DNA of 64,000 nt from Utricularia gibba (lineage: Eukaryota > Streptophyta > Magnoliopsida > Lamiales > Lentibulariaceae): contig NEEC01000007.1 in assembly GCA_002189035.1 (NCBI GenBank), positions 1,240,001 to 1,304,000 of the forward strand, in the 5' to 3' direction. Position numbers and translations under genes: made by a program. The notes below the pieces were generated by a model. That model had not been told where the DNA came from. It made no database searches and was given only the letters and a program-made list of their open reading frames with translations. Every line of letters starts with the position of its first letter. Position 1 is the first letter of the stretch. Shown here one piece after another: positions 1 to 11,823 of this stretch.

Positions 1-198
1 AGGCCTCGTCCTCTACAAGAACAAGATGATGCCCGCGAGGAGGACGACGCCGTTTTGTGGACGAAGGCGATCTTGAAGGGAGATAGGTGCCGGCCGATCA
101 ATTTCTCCGGCCGGATCCTCTACGATTGTCAGGGGAAACTTTTGCCCACGCCCACCCCCACGCCCGTACGGTCCAACGGTGGTTCGGTGTGTAGTTAG
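1..198 (+). CDS. C-terminal part of a small plant protein of unknown function
   Basis: An open frame runs in from the window edge in frame 1 and ends at a TAG at 196-198. The visible 65 residues hold an acidic stretch (REEDDAV), then a block around WTKAILKGDRC, then FSGRILYD. This resembles a family of short plant proteins of unknown function that share a W-x-K-x-I-L-x-G-x-x-C block followed by a D/N-FSG-x-I-x-YD block. A Pro-Thr tail follows. The start codon lies outside the window, so length and targeting cannot be judged. The family resemblance is from memory and no function is proposed. Confidence 0.55.
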   Translation, partial: RPRPLQEQDDAREEDDAVLWTKAILKGDRCRPINFSGRILYDCQGKLLPTPTPTPVRSNGGSVCS

Positions 199-741
199 TA
201 AGCGACGGAACTCAACTTGTAAATTAATATAAATAATGATAATTATAATAAATAAATAAAAGTGTCATATTATATACTTCCTCTTTATTTAATATATAAT
301 AGTTTTTTTGTGTATTATTTGTACAATTAGAATAAAAAAATATAATATTTAAATATAAATAAAAAAGGGCAATGCTTGGGCCACGCTGGGTGCATATCTC
401 ATGATGGATGACTCTTACAGCCCCGGCCCGTTTGGTTCAATTTGGATAAGCCCAAGTTGCATCCCATGACCCGTCGTCTATCCGCCGCCACAACCATCGA
501 CGCCGCCGCACGGCAGCGGTAAGTCCGCGTTTATGGGAGCATTTTGGAGCTCTCATCTTGATTTCGCGATCGCATCTCCATTTCGTCAGCTCCTGCTGTT
601 TCCATTTGATCTATTCTGCTGCTTATCGTAGTTTTTTTTTTTCGCTTATTCCTAATTTGTGATTTTGTTTGCAGAGAAGGGAAAAAGGGAGTAACTGTGA
701 GCTTAATTGCCTGTGCTTTGGCACCCTACTGAAAGAACACT
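199..741 (+). other. Intergenic DNA and 5' leader of the methyltransferase-like gene, with a leader intron
   Basis: Bases 199 to about 370 are very AT-rich and hold no supportable frame. A GC-rich leader begins near 470. A GTAAGT donor at 519 and a TTTGCAG acceptor ending at 674 fit a 156-base intron in the 5' untranslated region of the gene starting at 742. Both sites match plant consensus, but no transcript supports them here. Confidence 0.5.
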
Positions 742-1604
742 ATGCATACAATGTCGTCCGTCATTGGGCTTGATCCTTTTTCTGTCCGCGCCCCCCTGCA
801 GTCGACGTCTCTGTGTACGTTTCAATGGAATCCGAAGTTTTCTCTACATGCCAAAGTTCCCAAGGCCAAATGCTTATATCCACTTCGGTTTCCTGTTTCT
901 CCTGTGCTTTCTTCCAACGATGATGCTGTAAGTGTATTGGATTTTGAAGATTTTGCGGAGAAGAACTGGTCAATCCTGGATATGGAATACTCTAATGCTG
1001 ATGGACAGCTTATGCAGAAGATGGATAGAATAATTTCTGCAGGAAACATCAATGAAACTTCAAGGATTCTGGTTTCTTTTGGTTCAGAAGCTTTTGTAGA
1101 CAGACTGGTTTCCTCATCAGCTTTCCAACATCTACTCGTCGTTCACGACTCGCTTTTCGTGTTAGCATCCATCAAAGAGAAGTACGATAAGATCAAATGC
1201 TGGCAAGGGCCACTCAATGATATACCTGGCAAGTGGTCACCTTTTGATGTTCTGTTTCTCTGCTTCCTTCCTGCCTTGCCTCTTGATCTGGATCAGGTTC
1301 TCGCATCCCTTGGGAAACACTGTTCGCCCGGTAAGATTAAGGCCGAATATTGAGTCGATGAAGTGGTTTTACTATGCTTTCTCATATGAGCCATGGACAT
1401 GCAGGAGCCAGGGTGGTTATAAGTCATCCCCAAGGCAAGCAAGGTATTGAAGAACAAAAACAGAAATTCCCAAATGTGGTGGTCTCTGGTTTGCCCGAGC
1501 AAAGAACATTACTACAAGCTGCTGCGGAACATCAGTATCATGTGGTGGAAACTATCGATGATGGGGGATTCTACCTCTCCGTTTTGCAGCTCAATACTGT
1601 GTAA
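742..1604 (+). CDS. Plastid SAM-methyltransferase-like protein, two exons
   Basis: Exons are 742-1330 and 1405-1604. The GTAAGA donor and GCAG acceptor join in phase to give 262 residues. The first about 45 residues are rich in Ser, Pro and basic residues and lack acidic ones, as expected of a chloroplast transit peptide. The rest contains FDVLFLCFLPALPLDLDQVL and GARVVISHPQGKQ, which look like the later strands of a Rossmann-type methyltransferase fold (a catalytic-loop strand, then a strand before the C-terminal hairpin). I recall a plant family annotated as SAM-dependent methyltransferase-like with this C-terminus. No clear SAM-binding G-x-G-x-G motif is visible, so enzymatic activity is uncertain. 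It converges with the protease gene to its right, with 314 bases between them. Confidence 0.7.
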
Positions 1605-1918
1605 AATGCTTGGCAGCTTCCAGTTTTGACTTGACAATCAACATTACTCCTCTAGTTTACACTTCTGAAGGGAGCATGTATTGTGTGGCCAAAGGCAATA
1701 TTTTACAAAGAAAATTATGGCTAAGTGTGAGCTACCGATCAGACAAACGGCTTCTTGGCCTCATACTGCAGAGCAGCAAGCTAGAAGCTAAGTTTATACT
1801 ACAGAAATATGCTGATCTCTATTGAAATCTGCAGCTGCATAACATCAATGATGGATTCTGTCTAAAGAAAAACGGAGCTATAGAGTGAGTGCTTCCACCA
1901 ATCAAACAAATCAACCCA

Positions 1919-4900
1919 CTACTGGTATCCTTCACCTGTATAACACCATAAACACAACCATTCACCTGGAATGCAATCTAAAGCTTTGATCGTCCTTCGA
2001 CGCCATATCGCAGTTTCGGGGTCGAATCTCAGCTCCCATGTTGGCCAGTAGTGCAAGTCCTGCTTCAGGGTCAGTACCCGGGGCTTCCCGTTCAAGTGGA
2101 TCGTTCGTACGCGGACGAACTCGCCATGCTCAATTTCCTGCACCAACAACAAGGCTATGAGGCAGCTGCTGCTTAGTGTGTTATTTGCTTGAAGGGCAGC
2201 ATGTCAAGTGATGCAGACCTTTGTGACTTCAACCAAAGCATCCAAATCTGGAGTTGGTTTACCATTTACTTCAACAATCCATTGGAGAGCATACAAACCA
2301 TATCTGTGCACCGGACTCCCATGGCACCACCTGAAAGTATATGCATTCAATCCATTGGAGAGCATACAAACCAAATCTGGAGTTACTCGAAAACCTTCGA
2401 AAATCATGCCTAAACCAGACAAGTTTGAGAGTAATAACCTTGCAACATATACACCATGTCCCTCCTCGGGTAAAAATCCAAGAGCTCGAACAGCAGAATG
2501 AGGATCCTGGACAATACACCCACACCAATTTATCACTCGTGTGGTTCCATTCCCATCTCTCATATCTGTTCCCACAACAAGCTCAATTTCACGGCTCTGC
2601 AATAAAATCAGAGAAGGCATGTTCTTCAGAAAAACACGCATACAGCTAGAATTTGGCATTGCAGAGTACTTGCTTTGCTGCCTCGATAAAAAATTTGCCA
2701 TGTACAACGGAACCTGGCGAAAAATCGTCAATTCAAGCTTGTCATCAGTGCCATTGTCCCGGCCTAAACCTTGGCATGCGTATTCAATATCCAGAAAACA
2801 TGTCACAGGTTCTTTATTGATTGCCAAAACCATGTCACCCTGCTCAAGTAGATTTTCTGCTTTGGATCCTGACAGACAGCCTTTAACACGTAATACTTGA
2901 CGCCTGATTGGATCCTTTTTAACTAATGCCTGTGATAAGTAAAAGAAAGCAATGGTAAACAACATGAACCTCACAGTGAAAAGTATCACAGATAGTCGAC
3001 AATTATTTAAGATGGACAGCAAGCATGTTACCTGGATCCAAGCATCACTCAAACCAAAGCTACGAGCTTTGGATAGCAAAGTTGGATAAAGCTCAACTTC
3101 AAGTATTCGAACAACTGGCATCGGCCTTTTGATTCCATTAATCAAGAGAACAGGACCGTTCACACCACACAAGATTTTATCGAGAATGTAGCTTATTGAG
3201 TGAATTGGGATACCACGGACAAATTGATGATCCTCAGATGAAGTGCAACCATACTTAAGCTGCAGAATTCCAATGCAAGAATGAAATTAAAGAATGTCGC
3301 TTAAAGCGGCTTTAGTGTCAGCGAACAAACATTGCAGACCTGTGTCGAAAAGCTTCCCCAAATAGCCTTAACCCTTCCAAGATCATCTGTCAGAACTCCA
3401 GAAAATGTACTGCCAAAATCTGAAAAGAAGACGCAAGACCAGTGAACAAGAGATCAACTCAAACAGATCAGGCTGCAAATGAGTAACCAAAAGGTGATAA
3501 ATTTCAGTTTAACGCACCAGTGTCCAGCTCAATGACTTCCATATTCGTTGCCCTGTACCTTGGACAGTCAGCTGAGCCAATATTGAGAGCAGCAGAAGGG
3601 TTGGTTACAAAGGATTTCCGAGATGTTGCCTGTAAGCTCCTACTTAACCCAACAAGGCACACAGAATCTCCACGGCGCAATGCAGGTTCTGCATTTGTAG
3701 GTGATAAGAAAAGGACAAGAGAAAGACAGAAAAAAAATGGAAGGGTTGATGGAAGCCATAAGCACCAACCTGGAAGAAGTTCAGCAGCCCGAACTAAGGA
3801 AGAGCCCACACCGAGAGCAGAAGGGTCATATGCAACAATTGCAAAATTGTGCACAGGATGGAGAAAAACAACCTGTCAAGCAAGAAGTTGAGTAAAAAAA
3901 ACTAGCTGGTAACACAACTAATCTCCAATGTTAGTAGTACCTCGCCGGGAATTTCTATTGGATAAGCAGCAAATGACAGCATGACATCAGAAACAGATAC
4001 AGCAACAGTATTCTTGTCAACAGCGACCAATCCCATGGTTTGAGAGTGGTGTATAATTACACCAGTTCCAAAGAAATGCTGTGAGTGCACGCCATCGAGC
4101 ATACAAGATGATGGCACATGAACCTGCAAATTAAAGTAGAACAATAATTTTTTTGGAACTCGAAAAAAATATTTCAGAAATTAATCACCAAAAAGCATCG
4201 AAAAATACAATGATTTGGATGAATAAATAAGCAGCCTATAATCTGATTTATGTTACAGCTTTACCTCCAGCATCACAAGGGTTGGCTCAATAACATGCTC
4301 AGTAGCAGAAGAATTTGATGCAGCAGCTTCCGCACCTTGGAAATCTCCTGCAGCTGTTTCACTTTCAGATCCAGGGTCTCCATGCCTTTCTTCCCTAGGT
4401 TCATGTAAAGAACATTCAGGTATTAGACCTCCATCAGCAGGCAAATCCTCCCCCACTCTCCGTTTTTTTGTTCCAGAGTCAGATTCAGCTGGAGAGTGTG
4501 ATCCCTCACCCATATTCTCAGAGCTACTTTCCATGCTAGTCACATTATCCATTGGTTCTTGCCCAACACATTCATGTTGCCCTATCAGGGTGTCCTCAGC
4601 ATCAAATGGTGAATCATTATTTCTTGTCAGATCATGTTCACTGGGATTAATCTGTGGTGACAAGAGAGGAGAGTCCGGGGGCAAAACAGGATTTACAATC
4701 CATAAGCCAGAACTGTCATTGCGGGTGTATATTTGAGGGGGCGCATACCACTCATGGCGGTCAACAGTGACGAGGACAGACTGCAGAAAGAAATTCTTTC
4801 AACAATGAAGCCATATTGAGTACACAACATTTTTCTTAAGATGGTGACACGATATCTCAAAAGATCACAAAGATAAAATTGTGTGATGCATTCATATACA

Positions 4901-7900
4901 CTATCCTTTCCTTGTAACAATGTGCTCATATAGAAGGTCAAACCAAATTTTGGGGAACACAATCTTTAACCATGAAAGCAGTCAGCGAAATTGAAGATGC
5001 CACCAATACCTTTCTCCTATGACGATCTGTGTAGTTTATGTACTCCAAAGGTACCCTTGCACCCCTGGATAATTTTGACAGAGCAGCGATAAAGTCTTCA
5101 AGTCGTGCTATGTCTTTGCCATCAAACTTCTTAATAATAGCATGGCGTGGAACTCCAGCTCTAAAAAGCATGTACCTAAAATCAATAATAAAAAAATTCA
5201 GTTACAAAAACTTGTTAAAATATGAATAAAAGCCACCAGAAGCAAAATATCAGCTTACTCTTCGAGCATAAAAGAAAAATGCTAATCTAGTGAAACAGAG
5301 TATGAATGCATCCATACCCTTGTTCAGCAACGTATACCAAGCCACACTGGAAGCGAAAGTTCCTAGCCTGTCAAATAGTATCATGGCAAACACAACCCGC
5401 ACTCATTAGTAATCAGGCAAGGAAGGAATGAGAATAACCATCACATAGATGAGAAGGAACGGAGCCTTGCATCAAGAACAAGTTACAAGGTACAAAAAGT
5501 TGACAGATGAGCCATAAAATAATGCATCGAGCCATAGAGACACGTAATAATGACCATTATCATCATGAAACAACCCAAAACTTTGAATCCAACACACCTG
5601 TTGATACGAAAGAGGGTGAATAACAGCCCCGCTTACTTCAATGAAGTGATCAGGAGTAATGGAGTGTAAATCCTGAACCTGAAAGATATAAGACAAAGAA
5701 ACGTATGGGATTCAGCTTCCAGAAATACAACCATTCCATGTTCAAATACTACGCCAATACTAGATAAAGGAGCACAAGCTAAAAGCAGAAAGGATCGGGA
5801 AGATGCAAGCCAGAAAATAATGCTGCATAACTAGCTGCAAACAACTTGTCACACGAAAATTAAGAAAACAGGAGCAACTTGCATCCAAGAAGAAGCAGGG
5901 ACAAATGAGAAAAGTTCAGAGTAAATGCTCCAATTAATATTGACTCGCATTTCACCTTCAAATTCACTGTCATTGGTTTGCCCCCTCTTTCAATCTGCAG
6001 TTCGACATTCTGGTCGACACTATTGTCAAGTAAATCCTCCATCCTCAGGAACTGTGTGGTCACCTGTTCGAGTTCTTATAAGTATCTTCGTAGAAAGGCA
6101 GGGTTAAAAAAAATAAAAAAAACAGCAGGAACCATCCAACATAATATGGTATGTGTCAAAGTACACAAAACATTTTTATGAACTAATAAAAAATGGGCAA
6201 GTCATAGCTCCTACCCACGTAAAACATTAGCAATTTCAGTCTAGAACAAACTACAGGTAAGGAAAAGCAAAAATGTTATGTACTCAGGGTAACCCAATAA
6301 GTAACAAGCAGGAATATCCCTGCTAACGGGGAAATAGGTTTCTCAAACAAAAAGTAGGATACCTCCCCATTCAAACGAACAAGCACATCACCTGGCTCCA
6401 ATTGTTTATGGGCTGGGCCCTCTGGCACCTAAAACCAAAGCAATATTTCTGACTTCATATAACGAAGAATAAAACTAAACACTGGCTCCTGGTTTCATGT
6501 AAAAGAATTAATTAAGAAAAGGACAAATAAAATCACGCACCACAGAATCAACAACAAGCATCCCCGTTTCTCCAGGTGGAGAAGCATGGCGTACTAGCTG
6601 AATCACAAAATCAAATTAAGACATAAGCAAATACGAACTTCAAGGACATAATAGAAGAGGTGCCACGCTAAAGAAACCACCTGTTCTGTTTCACATCTGA
6701 GCCCAAGACGGCGTGTCTCATCAAATCCTTTGTGAAGAAAAGTGGTCTGATATCATGACCGTGTTAATTCAAGTAAAATACACACAAACTTTTACTGGAA
6801 AATATTTCCCTAAGAACTAAAGCATCTTCTAAAGATCGCCTAAAGAAGCTTAGCTTTCTTAAAATGATCTTCACATAAGGGTGTTGGAAAATTGGGTATG
6901 GCTGATACACTCAGTAGCGATTTGCACAACTTTTACTACCAACCCATTTGGTGAAAGAAGCAAAATTTAACCATTGGAAGTTTTTCTGTATCATAACTAA
7001 CCTAGGGGAAGATGAAGTGGCCAAGGTTGATTTGCAACTGTAAATGCTGTAAATAAGATTAGCATATATTTGTTCTATTTCGTTACAAAATTCCAAAAAT
7101 TAAAAATCTATGCGATCATGTCAACACCCCTTTGTTCACATGCAGTATGAGAAGAGCACCGCACAAGCTTGTCAAGGAAGAACACAACAAACCTGAAGCG
7201 TACCACGGGGAATGGTAACAGCCTCCCATATATTAGTAATGGCGTCTCTACCCCTCTGTAGAAATTGCAGCGCCCTAACAACCTGCACCAAAAGTATTAG
7301 AGCTTTTACATGTGCAGAAAATGTCATTATGTGTGTTTCCATTCACTAACATTACAAATAGAAAGAAAACCCGACCAAACAATCAAGAATTACAAGAAGT
7401 GCAAAAGGAAAGGATAAAGAATTGCGCTCTTAAAAAAGAAATAAATAAAGGGTCATAGATAAAGGAAAAACCATGAGCCCTGTAACAAGTGGCGAAAAGT
7501 CCTAATTTCAGCAACTGTTGCAATTAAAGTATCAAAGAAAAAATAAAAAGGAATGCATGATGGCCATAGTACATCATAACAGATACAGACTTTACTGGTA
7601 AAGATAATTAATGAATCAGCTGGTGACTAGTCAAGGAATCAAACTGTTATGATGAAAAAATCAGCAGAATTGAAAAAATTCATACATTTCCTGAAGGAAG
7701 ATAAAGGCAAAAGAAAAGTCAAGGCATACACTGAAACAAGATGAAGCCTATCTTAATTCTATGATTGGAAGTAGAATATAATTGTCAAGATTAGAAAGCA
7801 AAAACAAAAATGAGACATCAGCTGTATTTGCAAGAAAATAGTTCTGATATTGAATTCTTACACGTTCCAAAGGTAAAAAGAATGCTGAAGCACTCGATGT

Positions 7901-9612
7901 CTTGCTCCCAGCATTCAAGGCAACAGCTCTCCCTTGCCAATCAATGACAGGGGAGCCACTCGAACCACCTTTGGTTCCTGATGCTGCCTGTGTAAGTAGA
8001 GACCGGTAAAAGAATAGCTAAATGTAACTGTGGCTAGATAATCGGTAGTCCCCACCCCGAAAACAATGACAAATGAGTACAAGAATACAAGGAAATCAGA
8101 TGCGTTCACCAGCCCATCATTAGATAAAAGTCATTAACAATTCAGTAGATCACTCCATAAAGAATTTTTTTTTTTTAAAAAAAAAAATGATCTGCAAGCC
8201 ACCGTAGGGAATCACCACATGTTATAAGAGAGTAGAGCATAGGAACTAAATCTTTTTTGTAATTCCAGACAGCCCAGGAGTAACCACAAATAAGCATCTG
8301 CCATCAAAATACTTGCCTGCATGTAGAAGGTGTTGAAGTCATTATAGCCATCCCTGCAAAAAATATATAATTATCATCGGCATCTTAGAATCTAGGAGAC
8401 ACACTCAACAGCTGATTATATAGAACACAAACTTCTTATAGTGTGGCGCATCTCTATCCAGACGAGCAAGGGTACCAGCCAAAATGGAGACCTGTGGATT
8501 CAGAAAAAAGTGAGAAACTACCAACAGAATCACAGGACTGTGCCCTTAGTACCAAGCATATTCATTATTTCCTACAGAATCAGCTAACCTTTGGAGATAA
8601 ACACAAACAGATTAGGAAACAAAAAACTCATACTGACTTCTTAAACATCGGAGACCGAATTGAAATACTTGTGACATACAAATGTGGGGCCAAGAAATGT
8701 AACACGGATTTGATTCTGAATACTGTTCAGAAAATGGTAAACATACGCAGGTAAAGTTCCAACATTTTATTGGTTCTTAGGGAAACCCAGCATGATCTGC
8801 ATACCTTCTCTCCACTGTCATTCCCAACAACTCTAATTTCAAGCCCTACACATGCTGCCTCTGGTGCAAGAGGAATCTCCTCGTAGCTAAGGAACTGAAT
8901 GGCAGCAGGGTCATAACGAAAGAAACCAAAATCGTGAACCTAAAGAAATTTAGAGGCAGTGTCAATTACCAGGATTAGTCCAAAAATCCTACCATTACAT
9001 GTAAAAAGGAATCATGAACAATTGACTACATCATAACCAAGAAATGAGTAGCTTGTCGTCAGTGAGATGGTCGGGCAGAGGAACATTCCACCAGACCAGG
9101 ATGAAATGTATATGGTGAATCTAAGAATCATGAAAAAGACAAAGTGAAAGTAATGAATAGTAACTACTAACAGGGTCTCTATATATTGGATAAACTGGAA
9201 TTTCTTCACGGTTCACAAACATGGCTTCGGCAACAACGGGCCCTACACCCAAAAAAAAAAACATCAGAAGTCATTCATCCACCTCAAGAAACCTGCAATG
9301 GTATCATAAACAGGGAAAAGAACAAAACTTCTAACCTGGTTTGACAACGTGGCGATTAGTGAGAATGATCCCGCGAAACTTATCGACAACGAAGCCAGTC
9401 GCGTAGGACGCGCCGGCCAGCTCAGTGTCGAATGCACGGCAGGCCGTGGTGCGGAGAACGACGACGGCGGGCACAACCTTGTTAAGTGCCTTCCGCCAGT
9501 CTTCAGCGGTTGCCAGGTTCTCCTTAAACGGAGGGTCGATCTCCATGCTCAGATCCTCCTTCATGCTCGTCTCCATCCCCGCCAACGCCGTCTCCGATCC
9601 CAACCTCTCCAT
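1919..9612 (-). CDS. DEG7: DEG7 (protease Do-like 7), 24 exons, 1124 residues
   Basis: Exons in transcript order: 9612-9336, 9242-9172, 8939-8805, 8491-8433, 8353-8317, 7987-7862, 7282-7193, 6746-6681, 6597-6541, 6428-6363, 6063-5956, 5678-5598, 5367-5318, 5175-5010, 4780-4265, 4123-3941, 3872-3770, 3688-3518, 3419-3340, 3259-3032, 2929-2714, 2596-2439, 2330-2219, 2137-1919. They total 3375 bases with no phase break. The protein closely follows Arabidopsis Deg7 as I recall it. It has a catalytic triad of His88 (TNRHVV), Asp119 (VHDFGF) and Ser about 203 (GGSSGSP), PDZ-like segments after residue 300, and a second, degenerate protease half. Deg7 is a chloroplast serine protease reported to act in photosystem II repair. 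The start at 9612 matches the family. The C-terminus runs about 20 residues past the Arabidopsis end. One intron (7988-8316) has a GC donor. Confidence 0.95.
2275..2373. repeat. Short tandem duplication spanning a DEG7 exon-intron boundary
   Basis: The 26 bases at 2275-2300, inside the next-to-last DEG7 exon, recur exactly at 2348-2373 inside the preceding intron (2331-2438). Similarity continues about 6 bases further with one mismatch. The period is 73 bases. This looks like an old tandem duplication whose second copy is now intronic. Confidence 0.75.
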
Positions 9613-10243
9613 TGACTGTTTCAAACACACCCTCAAGTGGCACAACAAGAAAAAAAAAGCTCTCTTTCCACGACCCAATCAATCAAATCCTCAAATTCCC
9701 TCTCCTAGTCTTGCAACGAATTGAAAAGAACACTAAATCCACGATGCCAATCGATCAAGATAGACCCCCACCCCCACCCCCAGACAGAATATTCCGACGG
9801 GTATATTGCCGTTGCAATCGCTGTTATAGACGTGGACGCTGCTACTTTATCAAATGTTTGCTTCCTCTTTCCCCCTTCAGCATCACGAGTCAAAGTCAAA
9901 TTATCATTTTACCGTTGCGTTAATTCCATTTCAAGCTGTTAATATCCATCCATCCGATCACCAAACACCAAAAAGTACAGGCGTTAAATAAAGCTCTGCA
10001 GTTTTCGATGTCGATGTACTTTGTTTTGGTTTTCCTGCTGGAATCAAAAACACAGAACACAAAGGAATGAAATGAAAAAATGCAGGCACAGGCGCAGCCA
10101 TGAGCATCAGCAGTTAGGTTGCAGATCATTGGGCCTCATTGAATACAAGCCCATGGATCACCAAATCTCAACCGGCCCACTTACACCCCAACAGACAATT
10201 GGGCCACGAACACACACCAAATCAGGAATATAATTAACCATGT

Positions 10244-10567
10244 GTTTGATAATATATTATATAAGATTCATATTTAACTTAACACATAAAATATTATTTG
10301 ATTAATTAAAATATATATTTTAATCATATATGATTACACCAGTTACATACTTATTTTTAGGGTTAATTAAAATATATATTTTAATCATATATGATTACAC
10401 CAGTTACATACTTATTTTTTGAATATGTGATTAATATAATCAAATGAAGTGGAAGAAGCATTAATTATATTTATATCAGGATATATATATTTTTGGATAT
10501 TCTATAGTATAATATAGAAGATCTCAATTACATTGTATTTAAACATATTCATATTCTATTATCAAAC
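10244..10567. mobile_element. Possible small MITE remnant
   Basis: An 11-base perfect inverted repeat, GTTTGATAATA at 10244-10254 and its complement at 10557-10567, bounds a 324-base AT-rich segment with no coding capacity. Plant hAT-like and other MITEs often end in motifs of this kind. I cannot see a clear target-site duplication, and an 11-base AT-rich inverted repeat could occur by chance. Confidence 0.25.
10302..10419. repeat. 61-base tandem duplication in AT-rich spacer
   Basis: The unit beginning TTAATTAAAATATATATTTT at 10302 is repeated at 10363. The copies are identical over about 57 bases. The period is 61 and there are about 1.9 copies. The perfect identity implies a recent duplication. 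Confidence 0.85.
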
Positions 10568-11823
10568 GAAATTTAAGTATTAAATTAGGGATATTTTCTA
10601 TTTACATATTTTATTAAATATATAATATTTAATTTCTAAATATTTTAATTATAGTAAAATTAGAAATTTAAATCTTACGATTAAATTCAAAAATTATTAA
10701 TTTCCTATTTTATTGATTAAATAAAAATTAATTATAAAAATTATATTCATTATTTTTTATTTATTTCAAATATATATGTATACCATAGCATTGAATTTTA
10801 TATTAATATTTTTAAAATATGTTGAACTCATTTAGGTTGAATTTTATTTATTATTTAATAATTTATTATTTAAATGAATTGAACCCATTACCCAATTTGA
10901 TAATAATTAAAAAAATAAAGCAGGTTTAATTAGGGAGACCCCCAAGTTGACAACCACTGAGGTTGGGAATGGGTACAATTAAGATGACCACATAGAGGCT
11001 AGATGGTGGTCACCTACTGCCTCCCCCCCTCCCCCCTCTGCTCTTCTTAGCTCATTGCTTTCGCCATACGTCGAATCCTTCTTCCTTCTCTACCTTCATC
11101 GTGTTGCATTCATGGAAAAAGCAAAATACTTGAGATTCTATGCCTATTTTCCGTAGATGCGTCTTGAGATGCTTCTGGGTTTTTTAAGGTTATGCATGCG
11201 AGTGAAGGAGACGTTTGTGGTGTAATGGCAGCTCGCATGGGCTACTGAACACAAGTTTGAATTTTCAATGCTGAATGGTGCTCTGGGTATTCTTCTTTCA
11301 TGCTCTCTGAGACTTGAAAGTCAATGATTTGCAGGTTGCTGCTGTTCAAGCCTTGCTTCGGGATCGGGTTTTTTTCTTTTTTGGGTGTACGTGAAAACAG
11401 GAGTAGTGCATTTATTCAGTTCATCGGAATCAATCCTCTGCTTTATTGCACCTGTGCCACTTTCAGTGGTTGGTTGTTTACGCTTTTCTTGGATTCGAGA
11501 ATAATCAGTCGTCTTCTTGAGTTATGGGGGTTTTGCATTTTCATCACAAAGGAATCAAATCCACTCTACATGGGTTCTTCTTTTCTTTCTTCGCTTGAGT
11601 GATTCTGTGTATCCTCTACCTTGAAGCAAAGTTCATCTTGACTTTTCTCTTTATTCCTCATGTGTAGTTTGTTTCTTGCGCGTGTTTTCTGAGTTCATCG
11701 TTATTTCCGAGAAATGGGATTTTCATTTCAAAAAGGTGGCATCATCCGATATGCGGTTGAGCATGAACTGGACTAGAGCATCGTCGTCACTCCGGTGAAT
11801 TTCGGAAATTATTTCTGGGCAAA

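Larger units (their letters stand above)
9613..11823. other. Divergent intergenic region between DEG7 and the RLCK gene
   Basis: This holds the upstream regions of two divergent genes. Bases 9613-10230 are of mixed composition and likely include the DEG7 promoter and leader. Bases 10230-10920 are extremely AT-rich and hold a tandem repeat and a possible MITE, listed separately. Bases 11040-11823 are less AT-rich and probably contain the long leader of the kinase gene; several short frames there have no family resemblance. Confidence 0.6.

Noticed and set aside
11210-11275. tRNA-like stretch (GGTGTAATGGCAGC ... AGTTTGAATT)
   Set aside because: The A-box is suggestive but the B-box is degenerate and I could not fold a credible acceptor stem.
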